Positions 52,488-61,289 of a stretch of 64,000 nt of DNA are shown here, in pieces; within the stretch, counting starts at the first letter, position 1; every line of letters starts with the position of its first letter. The stretch covers positions 124,001-188,000 of the forward strand of contig CAWFPR010000032.1 of assembly GCA_963817635.1 (NCBI GenBank), written 5' to 3'. A program made the position numbers and the translations under genes. Origin of the DNA: CAWFPR01 sp963817635. GTDB lineage: Bacteria; Acidobacteriota; Vicinamibacteria; Vicinamibacterales; 2-12-FULL-66-21. A model generated the notes under the pieces. That model was not told where the DNA came from. It worked only from the letters and a program-made list of their open reading frames with translations, and searched no databases.

Positions 52488-55469
52488 CTAGAACAGGAAC
52501 TTCAGGCCGAAGCGCGCCTGGAGCGGCGCCTGGAATCCGTTGTCCATCAGGAACCGCGGATCCTTCATGACGTTCTGGCTGACAATGAGGTCCGCCAGGT
52601 TCTGCTGACCGGAGTAGAACAGCGCTTCGTTCGGGGTCACGCCGTTCGTCTTCTGGTAGGTCGAGAACCTCGACACCGCCGTGCTCTGGTTGAGCAGGTT
52701 GAGCACGTTCAGGCTGATTTGCACCTGCCGGTTGCCAGCGAACTTGAACGAATGCTGGACCAGGAGGTCCGTCTGCGAGAAGGTCGGCGTCCGGCCATCG
52801 CTGTTGCGGCCCAGGTACTGGACCGGGAAGTTGCTGGTCGGGAAAATGCCGATTTCGCGCGAGACCGGGAGGCCGCTCGCCACGTACTCGTTGACGCCCA
52901 CGCTCGTCCCGAACGGGAAGGCGTAGATGAGCTGCGTCTTGAACTGATGCGGGCGATCGGTCGCGAGCGGTCCGAAGGCCGCCTTGCCGCCGTCTTGGAA
53001 CATCATCAGCGGATAGTCGTAGAGGCGGCCGACGTTGGGGCTGGTGCGCCCGTTCTCGTCCGACTCCGAAAGACCCGAGTAGTTGCCATACAGCCGGCTC
53101 CAGAGGTAGCTCGTCCGCATGTACCATTTGTTCGCGAACCGCTTCTCGAGGGCGAACTCGACGCTGTCGTAGTCGCGCTTCGGCTTCGGCAGCGCAACCT
53201 TCGGGTTGGTGAAGGCGAGCGCCGTCAGCCCCTCGCCCGGGTTGGCAATGATGTAGATCTCGTTGCCAGCCGCGTCCAATGAACCCGTGTCCTCGATCGC
53301 GCGGTCGATCTGCTTGTGGACGTAGCGGGCGCTCAGCGCGATCACGTCGTTGAACTGATGCTCGATGCCAGCCGTGGCTTCCTGCTGCTTCATCGGCTTC
53401 AGGTTCGGTTCGATCGAGTCGGATCCGAACGACGGATGACGGAAGTCAATCGGTCCGTTGATGAGCGTGCCCGAGCACGCGGGCGGGCAGTTGGCGCCCG
53501 TGACGAGCGTGTTGTAGTCGTAGGTGTCGAGCGTGTAGTAGTCCTCGAGCCACTTGTCTCCACCGAACGAGCCGCGCGGCAGCTCGAGCTTGAAGATGTC
53601 GTAGAAGATTCCCCACGACCCGAACGCCTTCCAGCGGCCGTCGCCGTTGACGTCGTAGGCGAAGCCCGCGCGCGGCGCCAGCTTGTCCTTGAACCCGAAC
53701 TCGATGCCGAACTGCGGAATGTCGGCGCCGGTCGTGTAGGTCGGGACGCGCTCACGCTCGGTGCGGATACCGGCGTTGATCGTCAGCTTGTTGTTGATGG
53801 TCCAGGCGTCCTGGAGAAACAGGCCGATGTTCGTCGTGTGGATATTGCCCTCGGTCACGAAGCCCTGCGTCGGGTCCGCGCCGTTGCTGCGCACCTGATA
53901 GTAGCCGTAGGGGCCGCTCAGCCCGTTGAGCGACGTGCCCCAGCGCAGCCGCACGAGGTTGCGCGACTCGCCGCTGAGGACGTTGTTGCCGACGCGGTCG
54001 GCCTGCACGCCGAACTTCAACTGGTGGTCGCCGCCCATCTTGGCGTAGATGGTGCCGTCAGCCTGGAAGTACGCGCGCGTCTGCTGGTCGCGGGTGACCT
54101 TGTTGTTGGACGGGATATTCTGGAAGCCCGTGCCATGCTGGAGGTCGGCCGGAACGCCCGCGTACGACAGGTCGTTGCCCGTCGAGAAGATGATACGCGG
54201 CTCCTCGGTGACGTTCGTGTCGTGCTGATCGGACATGTAGTAGCCGCCACGGACGCCGAAGAACAGGTTCGGCGAGGCGACCCAGTCCATGTTGCCAGAC
54301 ACCGAGTAGTTCGGGAACGTCGAGGTCTTGTCGTAGTTCGTGCCGAGGGTGTCCGTGCCCGTCAGGCCCGGCAGCAGCCCCTTGGCGCGGCTCCAGCTGT
54401 TGTTGAACGCAAGACGCGCGCGCAGGCTGTCGGAGAGCTGCGACGTCATGTTGCCGGTCACGTACTGCACGGTGTTGTGCGTCGTCGCCGACTGCGTCTG
54501 TGCGGCCGGGTTGTCCGCCGTCGTCGGGCTGACGTCGCGGGTCGTCTTCGTGAGTGCGGGCTGATACGCGCCGAAGAACCACGCGCGGTTCTTCACGATT
54601 GGGCCGCCAATCGCGCCGCCCGGCTCGAACCGGTTCTGCTTGTCTTCGGGGTAGGTGACGTATTCGGCGATGTCGGAGTTGGTCAGGTTCTGGCGCAACG
54701 TCGGGTTGTTGCTGGCTTCCAGCTTGTCGCCCTGCCAGTTGAACAGCAGGTTGCCGTGCCAGTCGTTCGTGCCGCTCTTGGTCACGACGTTGACGACGCC
54801 GCCCGTGGCGCCACCGAATTCCGCCGTGTAGCCGCTCGACTTGACCTGCACTTCTTCGACGAAGTCCGCGATCACGTTCTTGCCGGACGTGCCGTTGCGG
54901 AGGTTCGTCGTCTCGATGCCGTCGATGATGTAGCGGTTCTCGCCGGCGCTCGCGCCGTCGATCGAGAGGCCGCCCAGCTTCGATTCATCGTTGGCGCCGG
55001 GCGCCTGCGTGACGAGGGAGGTGAAGTCGCGGCCCTTCGGCAGCAGCTCGACCTGCTCGGCGCGGATGTTCGTGGAGCGCGCGCTCTGGCGGACGTCCAC
55101 CAGCGGGCTCTCTGCCGTGACCTGGACAGACTCGCTCACGCCGGCGAGGCCGAGTGAGAAGTCCACCTTCTTGATCTGGCCGAGGCCGACGCTAACTTCG
55201 CCCTGCTTCTTGGGCGCGAACCCCTGCAGCGTGGCCGTCAGCTCGTAGACGCCAGGCGCGACTGACGGGAAGCGGTAGACGCCCGAGGCGTCCGAGACGG
55301 AGGTCAGGGTCACGCCGGTGTTGTTGCGCGCTTCCACGGAGACTCCTGGAAGCACTGCGCCGGAGCTGTCCTTGACCACGCCCTCGATGGAACCACGCTG
55401 CGACTGGGCCATTGCCGGCCAAGCCATCAGCAGGGCTACCATCAGTGCGGCAAATGTACGTGCTCGCAT
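52488..55469 (-). CDS. Oar-like TonB-dependent receptor with N-terminal carboxypeptidase-regulatory domain
   Basis: A 993-residue outer-membrane protein. After the signal peptide (MRARTFAALMVALLMAWPAMAQ) comes a carboxypeptidase-D-like beta sandwich (GSIEGVVKDSSGAVLPGVSVEA), then a plug domain (RGTNIRAEQ-type segment, YIIDGIETTNLRNGTSGKNV, YTAEFGGATGGVVNVVTKSG) and a large beta-barrel ending GLKFLF with an aromatic last residue. This layout is expanded in Acidobacteria and resembles Oar of Myxococcus. Substrate is unknown; such receptors often handle peptides or oligosaccharides. A strong GAGGAGGATG site precedes the ATG, and a strong terminator follows. Confidence 0.93.
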   Translation of the reverse strand: MRARTFAALMVALLMAWPAMAQSQRGSIEGVVKDSSGAVLPGVSVEARNNTGVTLTSVSDASGVYRFPSVAPGVYELTATLQGFAPKKQGEVSVGLGQIKKVDFSLGLAGVSESVQVTAESPLVDVRQSARSTNIRAEQVELLPKGRDFTSLVTQAPGANDESKLGGLSIDGASAGENRYIIDGIETTNLRNGTSGKNVIADFVEEVQVKSSGYTAEFGGATGGVVNVVTKSGTNDWHGNLLFNWQGDKLEASNNPTLRQNLTNSDIAEYVTYPEDKQNRFEPGGAIGGPIVKNRAWFFGAYQPALTKTTRDVSPTTADNPAAQTQSATTHNTVQYVTGNMTSQLSDSLRARLAFNNSWSRAKGLLPGLTGTDTLGTNYDKTSTFPNYSVSGNMDWVASPNLFFGVRGGYYMSDQHDTNVTEEPRIIFSTGNDLSYAGVPADLQHGTGFQNIPSNNKVTRDQQTRAYFQADGTIYAKMGGDHQLKFGVQADRVGNNVLSGESRNLVRLRWGTSLNGLSGPYGYYQVRSNGADPTQGFVTEGNIHTTNIGLFLQDAWTINNKLTINAGIRTERERVPTYTTGADIPQFGIEFGFKDKLAPRAGFAYDVNGDGRWKAFGSWGIFYDIFKLELPRGSFGGDKWLEDYYTLDTYDYNTLVTGANCPPACSGTLINGPIDFRHPSFGSDSIEPNLKPMKQQEATAGIEHQFNDVIALSARYVHKQIDRAIEDTGSLDAAGNEIYIIANPGEGLTALAFTNPKVALPKPKRDYDSVEFALEKRFANKWYMRTSYLWSRLYGNYSGLSESDENGRTSPNVGRLYDYPLMMFQDGGKAAFGPLATDRPHQFKTQLIYAFPFGTSVGVNEYVASGLPVSREIGIFPTSNFPVQYLGRNSDGRTPTFSQTDLLVQHSFKFAGNRQVQISLNVLNLLNQSTAVSRFSTYQKTNGVTPNEALFYSGQQNLADLIVSQNVMKDPRFLMDNGFQAPLQARFGLKFLF

Positions 55470-55730
55470 TTCTGGTTCATCCTCCTCGATAACGACAGAA
55501 CAAATGCCAGCCGAGCAGACGGCCCCTCAGGGAAGGTCGCGTCTCAAAAGCTGACAGGTATGAACCCAGGCAGCTGCCCGGGCCGCTGTTGAACCTAGCA
55601 CAGTCTGTACCGCCGTTCGTCCCACCCTTACGCCTTTTGAATCAATCACTTGGGCCCACTCTAGTGTCTCTTCGCACCAAGAATCCGGGTTATTGAATCC
55701 AAGGGTACGGATCGTGGGACGAACCGCATC

Positions 55731-55787
55731 GTAGGGGCGGTTCGTGAACCGCCCTGACGCGCATTACGGGCGGCTCGTGAACCGCCC
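55731..55787. repeat. two REP-like palindromes (GGGCGGYTC family)
   Basis: GTAGGGGCGGTTCGTGAACCGCCC (55731-55754, shown in two parts because it is a 9-bp inverted repeat around GT) and GGGCGGCTCGTGAACCGCCC (55768-55787). Same family as 18411, 45812 and 59480. Confidence 0.9.
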
Positions 55788-55819
55788 TGCCGGAACCGCA
55801 CTGACGCCAGAGCAGCGGG

Positions 55820-55825
55820 TATGAT
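55820..55825 (+). promoter_or_regulatory. -10 box close to the thiolase start
   Basis: TATGAT with 9 nt to the ATG at 55835. Transcription would begin near 55832, leaving almost no leader. Confidence 0.4.
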
Positions 55826-55834
55826 TGGGGGCTT

Positions 55835-57040
55835 ATGCCGCTCCCCGAGGTTGTGATCGTGAGCGCCACCCGGACGCCGATCGGGCGCTATGGCGGCGCC
55901 TTCAGGAACGTGCATTCGGCCGAGCTCGGCGCCGTGGCGACGCGGGCCGCGCTCGACCGAGCGGGTGTCGCTGGCGAGGTCGTGGACGAAGTCCTGATGG
56001 GCCACGGCCGGCAGGCCGGTTCCGGTCCCAACCCGGCCCGCCAGGTCGTACGGCGCGCCGGACTGCCCGACCGCGTGCCGGCTCAGACGATCAACAAGGC
56101 GTGCGCCTCCGGCATGCAGGCCGTTGCGGCTGGAGCGCAGTCGATCATGCTCGGCGAGTCTGAGGTCGTCGTCGCCGGCGGCATGGAGTCCATGAGCCGC
56201 ATGCCGTACCTGATCGACTCCGAAGACGCGCGCTGGGGACACAAGATGGGCAGCTTCGCGCTCGTGGACGCGATGTACCGCGACGGATTCTCGTGTCCGC
56301 TCTCGTCGATGATCATGGGGGAAACAGCGGAAGTGCTGGCGCGCCAGTACGGCATCACGCGCGACGAGTCGGACAGCTACGCCCTCGAGTCGCAGCGCCG
56401 CGCCGCCGAGGCCATGCAGGCGGGCCGGTTCGACGACGAGATAGCGCCGGTGACGGTGACGGACTCCAAAGGGCGTTTCACAGCAGTCACCCGCGACGAG
56501 CATCCCCGCGACACCACGGCCGACCTGCTGAAGAAACTGAAGCCTGTTTTCGGAGAGGTCGAAGGACACCCGGGCATCATCACGGCGGCCACCTCGTCCG
56601 GCATCACCGACGGCGGCGCGGCGCTCGTGCTGATGTCGGCGCAGAAGGCGAACGCGATGGGTGTCCGGCCGATCGCCCGGATCGTCGGCTGGGCGTCGGC
56701 CGGCGTCGATCCACGCCTCATGGGCATCGGACCGGTGCCCGCGATGCGCAAGCTCTTCGCGCGCACGGGACTGGCGCTATCCGACTTCGATCTCGTTGAG
56801 CTGAACGAGGCCTTCGCGGCGCAGGTGCTCGCGGTGCTGCGCGACGAGCCGATTCCGCGCGAGAAGCTGAACGTGAACGGCGGCGCCATCGCGCTGGGGC
56901 ACCCGATTGGCTGCACCGGCGCCCGCATCATCGTCACGCTGCTCCACGAAATGCGCCGCCGTCAGGCGCGCAGGGGACTGGCGACGCTCTGCGTCAGCGG
57001 CGGGATGGGCATGGCGCTCGCCTTGGAACTGACGCCGTAG
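55835..57040 (+). CDS. acetyl-CoA acyltransferase (thiolase), first copy
   Basis: A 401-residue thiolase. The nucleophilic Cys is in NKACASGMQAV (C90), the His base in NGGAIALGHPIGCTGAR and the second Cys in LATLCVSGGMGMAL. Conserved VVAGGMESMSRMPYL and ELNEAFAAQVLAVL are present. It condenses two acetyl-CoA or cleaves 3-ketoacyl-CoA; direction cannot be told from sequence. It heads a cluster with a dehydrogenase, a second thiolase and a 3-hydroxyacyl-CoA dehydrogenase, consistent with short-chain beta-oxidation or butyryl-CoA-type metabolism. The ATG closely follows a -10 box. Confidence 0.95.
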   Translation: MPLPEVVIVSATRTPIGRYGGAFRNVHSAELGAVATRAALDRAGVAGEVVDEVLMGHGRQAGSGPNPARQVVRRAGLPDRVPAQTINKACASGMQAVAAGAQSIMLGESEVVVAGGMESMSRMPYLIDSEDARWGHKMGSFALVDAMYRDGFSCPLSSMIMGETAEVLARQYGITRDESDSYALESQRRAAEAMQAGRFDDEIAPVTVTDSKGRFTAVTRDEHPRDTTADLLKKLKPVFGEVEGHPGIITAATSSGITDGGAALVLMSAQKANAMGVRPIARIVGWASAGVDPRLMGIGPVPAMRKLFARTGLALSDFDLVELNEAFAAQVLAVLRDEPIPREKLNVNGGAIALGHPIGCTGARIIVTLLHEMRRRQARRGLATLCVSGGMGMALALELTP

Positions 57041-57048
57041 GCGAGATG

Positions 57049-57076
57049 GAAAATGGAAAATGGTAGATGGAAAAGC
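57049..57076 (+). repeat. heptamer array (ATGGAAA)n
   Basis: Four adjacent 7-mers (ATGGAAA, ATGGAAA, ATGGTAG, ATGGAAA) just after the thiolase stop. Confidence 0.75.
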
Positions 57077-57160
57077 GCCTGCGGCCCGAGCGAGCGGCCG
57101 GCCCGGCCCCACGCGCAGTAATAGATGCAGACAGATTGTCATGACAGGCCCGAGCGCACG

Positions 57161-58216
57161 ATGAAGATAGCAGTCATTCCCGGCGACGGGATCGGGAAGG
57201 AAGTCACTGCCGAGGCGGTCAGGGCGATCGAGGCGGTCGGCCGGACGTTTGGTCGTACGTTCACGATCGAGCAGTTGCCCTGGGGCGCGGATTACTTTCT
57301 CGAGACGGGCTTCACGATTCCGGCCAACGGGTACGCGATGCTGCGCGACCAGTTCGACGCGATCTTCATCGGCGCGCTCGGCGATCCGCGCGTGCCCGAC
57401 AACCGCCATGCGCGCGACATCCTGCTCGGCACCCGCTTCGAGCTCGATCTGTACGTGAACTACCGCCCGGTCAAGCTGCTGCACGAGCGGCTGTGCCCGC
57501 TGAAGGGACGCACACCCGCGGACGTGGACTTCGTCGTGTTCCGCGAGAACACCGAAGGGCTGTACGTGAGCATCGGCGGACGATTCAAAGCCGGAACCGA
57601 GGACGAGATCGCCATCCAGGAAGAACTCAATACCTGGAAAGGCGTCCACCGCATCGTCCGGCACGCGTTCGAGTTCGCGAAGGCGCGCGGCCTGAAGAAG
57701 GTGTGCATGGCGGACAAGAGCAACGCCATGCAGCAGGGGCATGCGCTCTGGCAGCGCGTGTTCAAGGAGGTGGCGGCTCAGTATCCCGGCATCGAGCCGA
57801 CGCATTACTATATCGACGCGCTTGCGATGTACATGGTGCTCGACCCGTCGCAGTTCCAGGTGATCGTCACGAACAACCTGTTCGGCGACATCGTCACGGA
57901 CCTCGGGGCGACATTCCAGGGCGGTCTCGGCATGGCGGCCTCCGGCAACCTGCACCCGGGGAAGACGTCGATGTTCGAGCCGGTCCACGGCTCGGCGCCG
58001 AAGTTCGCCGGGAAGAACATCGCCAACCCGATGGGCGCGATTGGGTCGGCCGCATTGATGCTCGATACACTGGGACTCGCGGACGAAGCCGCCGCGGTGG
58101 ACCTGGCGATCCGGACCGCCGTCGAAGCCGGCGAAGGCACGCCCGACATCGGCGGCACGCTCGGCACCAGGGAAACCGGCGCCGCCATCGTCCGCCGGAT
58201 TCAGATTGCAGACTGA
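57161..58216 (+). CDS. isocitrate/isopropylmalate dehydrogenase family enzyme
   Basis: A 351-residue decarboxylating hydroxyacid dehydrogenase. IAVIPGDGIGKEVTAEAV opens the Rossmann-like fold. RENTEGLYVSIGGRFK and the catalytic region (TWKGVHRIVRHAFEFAKARG, NLFGDIVTDLGATFQGGLG) follow, and EPVHGSAPKFAGKNIANPMG binds the cofactor. The R-E-N-T-E-G form favours an IMDH, homoisocitrate or tartrate-type dehydrogenase rather than true isocitrate dehydrogenase. leuC/leuD and leuA are absent from the window, so the substrate is open. The ATG at 57161 (MKIAVIPGDG) is the family start; earlier in-frame codons are unlikely. Confidence 0.9.
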   Translation: MKIAVIPGDGIGKEVTAEAVRAIEAVGRTFGRTFTIEQLPWGADYFLETGFTIPANGYAMLRDQFDAIFIGALGDPRVPDNRHARDILLGTRFELDLYVNYRPVKLLHERLCPLKGRTPADVDFVVFRENTEGLYVSIGGRFKAGTEDEIAIQEELNTWKGVHRIVRHAFEFAKARGLKKVCMADKSNAMQQGHALWQRVFKEVAAQYPGIEPTHYYIDALAMYMVLDPSQFQVIVTNNLFGDIVTDLGATFQGGLGMAASGNLHPGKTSMFEPVHGSAPKFAGKNIANPMGAIGSAALMLDTLGLADEAAAVDLAIRTAVEAGEGTPDIGGTLGTRETGAAIVRRIQIAD

Positions 58217-58291
58217 AGATTGCAGACTGAAGGTTGCTGATTGAAGATTGCCGATTGAAGGTTGCTGATTGAAGATTGAAGATTGAAAATT
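58201..58291 (+). repeat. heptamer array (NNGATTG), thirteen copies
   Basis: Strict 7-mers CAGATTG, CAGACTG, AAGATTG, CTGATTG, CCGATTG and AAAATTG follow one another without gaps, beginning within the last codons of the preceding gene and ending at 58291, 3 nt before the thiolase ATG. Confidence 0.95.
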
Positions 58292-58294
58292 GAT

Positions 58295-59477
58295 ATGCCT
58301 CACAACATCTACATACTCGGCGGCGCTCGGACACCCATGGCGGAGTACGCGGGCAAACTGAAGGACATCTCGGCGCATCGAGCTTGGCGCGATTGCCTCC
58401 CGCGCGGCGATGGAGCGCACCGGCGTCACTGCCGACATGGTCGATCACGTCGTGTTCGGCAACGTCATGCAGACCAGCTCGGACGCGGTGTACGGCGCGC
58501 GGCACGTTGGCCTCAAGGCCGGCCTGCCGACCGCCGTGCCCGCCCTCACCGTGAACCGCCTGTGCGGGTCCGGCATCCAGGCGGCGGTCAGCGGCGGGCA
58601 GATGATTCTGCTCGGCGAAGCGGACATCGTGCTCACGGGCGGGATGGAGAACATGACCCAGGCGCCCCACGTCATTCGCGGACTGCGCAGCGGCCTGCGT
58701 CTCGGGCAGGGGCAGCTCGAAGACACGCTCTGGTCGGCGCTGCTGGATACGCACTGCGGCTGCACCATGGCCGGAACCGCGGAGAACTGCGCGGCGAAGT
58801 ATGCCGTCTCGCGCGAGGAGCAGGACCGCTACGCGATCCGCAGCCAGCAGCTCGCCGCGAAGGCCTGGCAGGAGGGGCGATTCAAGGACGAGGTCGTCCC
58901 GGTGGAGTTGAAGTCGCGCAAGGGCGTCGAGTTCTTCGCGCAGGACGACCACATGCGTCCGGACACGACGATAGAGGGGCTGGCGAAGCTGCCGGCAGCA
59001 TTCAGCAAGAACGGCTGCGTCACGGCCGGCAACGCCTCTGGCATCGTTGACGGCGGCGCCGCGCTGCTGCTCGCGTCAGACGAGGCGGTGAAGACGCACG
59101 GACTGAAGCCGCTGGCCCGGCTCGCGCACTGGGCGTACGTCGGCGTCGAGCCGACGCTGATGGGCATGGGCCCGGCGCCCGCCACCCGCATGGTGCTCGC
59201 GAAGGCCGGGCTCTCTCTGGGCGACATCGATCTCATCGAGGTCAACGAGGCGTTCGCCGCGCAATATCTGTCGGTGGAAAAGGAACTCGGCCTCGATCGC
59301 GAGAAGGTCAACGTGAATGGCGGCGCCATCGCGCTCGGGCATCCGCTCGGCATGACGGGGACGCGGCTGCTGCTCACGCTGACGCTGGAGCTCCGCCGCC
59401 GCGGCCTCAAGCGCGGCCTCGCCACGGCGTGCATCGGAGGCGGCCAGGGGATCGCGGCCATCGTGGAAACAACGTAA
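58295..59477 (+). CDS. acetyl-CoA acyltransferase (thiolase), second copy (one frameshift)
   Basis: About 394 residues. It starts MPHNIYILGGARTPMAEYAG and continues, after a one-base shift near 58380 (expected AHELGAIASRAAMERTG), to the end in one frame. Catalytic parts are intact: NRLCGSGIQAAVSGG (nucleophile), VLTGGMENMTQAPHVIRG, NGGAIALGHPLGMTGTR and ATACIGGGQGIAAI. Like its neighbour it handles acetyl-CoA or 3-ketoacyl-CoA. The two thiolases are clearly different paralogues, so they may serve different chain lengths. No ribosome binding site; a heptamer array fills the region before the ATG. Confidence 0.92.
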
Positions 59478-59479
59478 CT

Positions 59480-59525
59480 GTAGGGGCGGCTCGAGAGCCG
59501 CCCTTGTGCGGCTCGAGAGCCGCCC
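59480..59525. repeat. two REP-like palindromes (GGGCGGCTCGAG family)
   Basis: GGGCGGCTCGAGAGCCGCCC (59484-59503, perfect 20-bp palindrome apart from the centre) and a second copy at 59508-59525. They lie between the second thiolase and the dehydrogenase, 12 nt before the latter's start. Confidence 0.9.
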
Positions 59526-59537
59526 GACGAGGAACGC

Positions 59538-60386
59538 ATGGCAATCAAGACAGTAGGCGTGCTCGGCTGCGGCCTGATGGGCTCCGGCATCGCGCAAGTG
59601 TCGGCCGCGGCCGGATACCAGACGATCGTGCGCGAGGTCGAGGACTCGTTCCTGAAGAAGGGCATGGGGCGTATCGAGAAGTTCCTCGCCGGCGGTGTCG
59701 AGAAGGGCAAGCTGAGCGCCGGGGAGAGAGAGAAGACGCTCAGCCATCTCTCCGGGACGACGAAGCTCGAGGACCTGAAGGACTGCGACATCGTCATCGA
59801 GGCGATCATCGAGAACATCGAGGAGAAGGCGAAGAGCTACGCGGTGCTCGACTCAGTGTGCGGCCCCCAGGCGATCTTCTGCTCGAACACCTCGTCGCTC
59901 TGCATCACGGAGCTGGCGTCGAAGACGAAGCGGCCGGACCGGTTCGCCGGGCTCCATTTCTTCAACCCCGTTCCGCTCATGAAGCTCGTGGAAGTCATCC
60001 GCGGCCTGGCGACGAGCGACGACACGTACCAGCAGGTCTTCGCGTTTGCGCAGTCGCTTGGGAAGGAACCGATCACCGCGCCCGACAAGCCCGGCTTCAT
60101 CGTCAACCGCCTGCTCGTGCCCTACCTGCTCGACGCGATTCGCTCGTACGAGCACGGCCTCGGCACGGTCGAGGACATCGACAAGGGCATGAAGCTCGGG
60201 ACCGGGTACCCGATGGGGCCGTTCACGCTGCTCGACTTCGTCGGACTCGACACGACCTACTACATCGCCAACATCATGTTCGAGGAGTACCGCGAGCCTG
60301 CGTACGCGCCGCCGCCGCTCCTCAAGCGCATGGTGCTCGCCGGCCGGCTCGGCAAGAAATCCGGCCAGGGTTTCTACAAATACTAG
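59538..60386 (+). CDS. 3-hydroxyacyl-CoA (3-hydroxybutyryl-CoA) dehydrogenase
   Basis: A 282-residue single-function dehydrogenase. The NAD site is GVLGCGLMGSGIAQVSAAAG. Catalytic residues are in CSNTSSLCITELA (Ser), HFFNPVPLMKLVEVI (His) and FIVNRLLVPYL, and TGYPMGPFTLLDFVGLDT is the C-terminal domain. It oxidises L-3-hydroxybutyryl-CoA to acetoacetyl-CoA or the reverse. Length and lack of an enoyl-CoA hydratase domain fit the Hbd/PaaH type. With the two thiolases it covers two steps of short-chain acyl-CoA turnover; crotonase and acyl-CoA dehydrogenase are missing from the window. Confidence 0.95.
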   Translation: MAIKTVGVLGCGLMGSGIAQVSAAAGYQTIVREVEDSFLKKGMGRIEKFLAGGVEKGKLSAGEREKTLSHLSGTTKLEDLKDCDIVIEAIIENIEEKAKSYAVLDSVCGPQAIFCSNTSSLCITELASKTKRPDRFAGLHFFNPVPLMKLVEVIRGLATSDDTYQQVFAFAQSLGKEPITAPDKPGFIVNRLLVPYLLDAIRSYEHGLGTVEDIDKGMKLGTGYPMGPFTLLDFVGLDTTYYIANIMFEEYREPAYAPPPLLKRMVLAGRLGKKSGQGFYKY

Positions 60387-60422
60387 CGCTTGTCGCTGTC
60401 CGTGGTCCGCTGCCCGGATCTG

Positions 60423-60468
<46 letters not shown>

Positions 60469-60474
60469 CTCTTG

Positions 60475-60480
60475 TACAAT
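60475..60480 (+). promoter_or_regulatory. -10 box next to the folE start
   Basis: TACAAT with 6 nt to the ATG at 60487 and no ribosome binding site in that interval. Confidence 0.5.
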
Positions 60481-60486
60481 GGCTCC

Positions 60487-61089
60487 ATGCAGGACACTAT
60501 CAGGCAGCTGCTCGCCGAACTCGGGGAGGATCCGTCCCGCGAGGGACTGCTCGACACGCCGAAGCGCGTCGAGCAGTCGCTGCGTTTCCTGACGAGCGGC
60601 TACGAGGCCGATATCGACGAAGCGCTGAACAACGCGCTCTTCACCGTCGATTACAACGAGATGGTGATCGTGAAAGACGTCGACTTCTACAGCCTCTGTG
60701 AGCATCACCTCCTGCCGTTCTTCGGCCGCTGTCACGTGGCCTACATTCCGCAGGGCAGGGTCCTGGGCCTCAGCAAGATTCCCCGGCTGGTCGAAATTTT
60801 CGCGCGCCGGCTCCAGATCCAGGAGCGGCTCACCAATCAGATCGCCGAAACCCTGCGCGAGAAGGTGCAGCCGCTCGGCGTGGCGGTCGTGATGGAAGCC
60901 GCGCACCTGTGCATGTCGATGCGCGGCGTCGAGAAGCAGAACTCCGTAGCGGTCACCAGCGCCATGCTCGGCGTGTTCCGCGACGATGCGCGCACGCGCA
61001 TGGAATTCCTCGAGCTGATCAAGCGGCCCGAGCTCGCCGAGCGCTCGCTCAAGGCCCCGCTGCCGGGACTCGCGTGCGTCACTGACTGA
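60487..61089 (+). CDS. folE: GTP cyclohydrolase I
   Basis: A 200-residue enzyme that converts GTP to dihydroneopterin triphosphate, the first step of folate and pterin synthesis. The zinc and active-site motifs are complete: VKDVDFYSLCEHHLLPFFG (Cys, His), GLSKIPRLVEIFARRLQIQE and AAHLCMSMRGVEKQNSVAVT (second Cys, His). Length and motif order match the classical FolE1. The ATG at 60487 sits 6 nt behind a -10 box, suggesting a leaderless message. An upstream array of GGAGAGC precedes it. Confidence 0.97.
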   Translation: MQDTIRQLLAELGEDPSREGLLDTPKRVEQSLRFLTSGYEADIDEALNNALFTVDYNEMVIVKDVDFYSLCEHHLLPFFGRCHVAYIPQGRVLGLSKIPRLVEIFARRLQIQERLTNQIAETLREKVQPLGVAVVMEAAHLCMSMRGVEKQNSVAVTSAMLGVFRDDARTRMEFLELIKRPELAERSLKAPLPGLACVTD

Positions 61090-61134
61090 CGCACGCGGCG
61101 GCCGCGATGCAGGCACGGACGGTCATTTCAGTCG

Positions 61135-61260
61135 CGAGCCGCGACTCGACCGGCGACTCGCGACTCGACCAGCGACTCGCGACTCGACCAGCGACCGGAG
61201 ACGACCAGGGACTCCAGACTCGCGACTCGCGACTCGCGACTCGACCAGAGACTGGAGACC
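61135..61260 (+). repeat. heptamer-based array (GCGACTC)
   Basis: Many GCGACTC units, often in pairs separated by GACCA (GCGACTCGCGACTCGACCA), with degenerate copies such as GGGACTC and CAGACTC. It fills the gap between folE and the secreted protein at 61290. Confidence 0.88.
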
Positions 61261-61276
61261 AGCGACAAGCGACTGT

Positions 61277-61282
61277 TATACT
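61277..61282 (+). promoter_or_regulatory. -10 box next to the start of the secreted protein
   Basis: TATACT with 7 nt to the ATG at 61290, and no ribosome binding site in that interval. The same short spacing occurs at folE and higB. Confidence 0.5.
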
Positions 61283-61289
61283 CCAGAGC

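Larger units (their letters stand above)
55470..55834. other. 365-bp intergenic region between divergent receptor and thiolase genes
   Basis: No gene is supported. It holds the receptor's ribosome binding site (complement of 55480s), two REP-like palindromes at 55731-55787 and a TATGAT box at 55820-55825, 9 nt before the thiolase ATG. A likely regulatory region for both flanking genes. No clear operator is recognised. Confidence 0.6.

Noticed and set aside
53316..55157. Long plus-strand frame opposite the TonB receptor
   Set aside because: No motifs, Arg/Val-rich shadow of the receptor gene. The receptor is complete on the minus strand.
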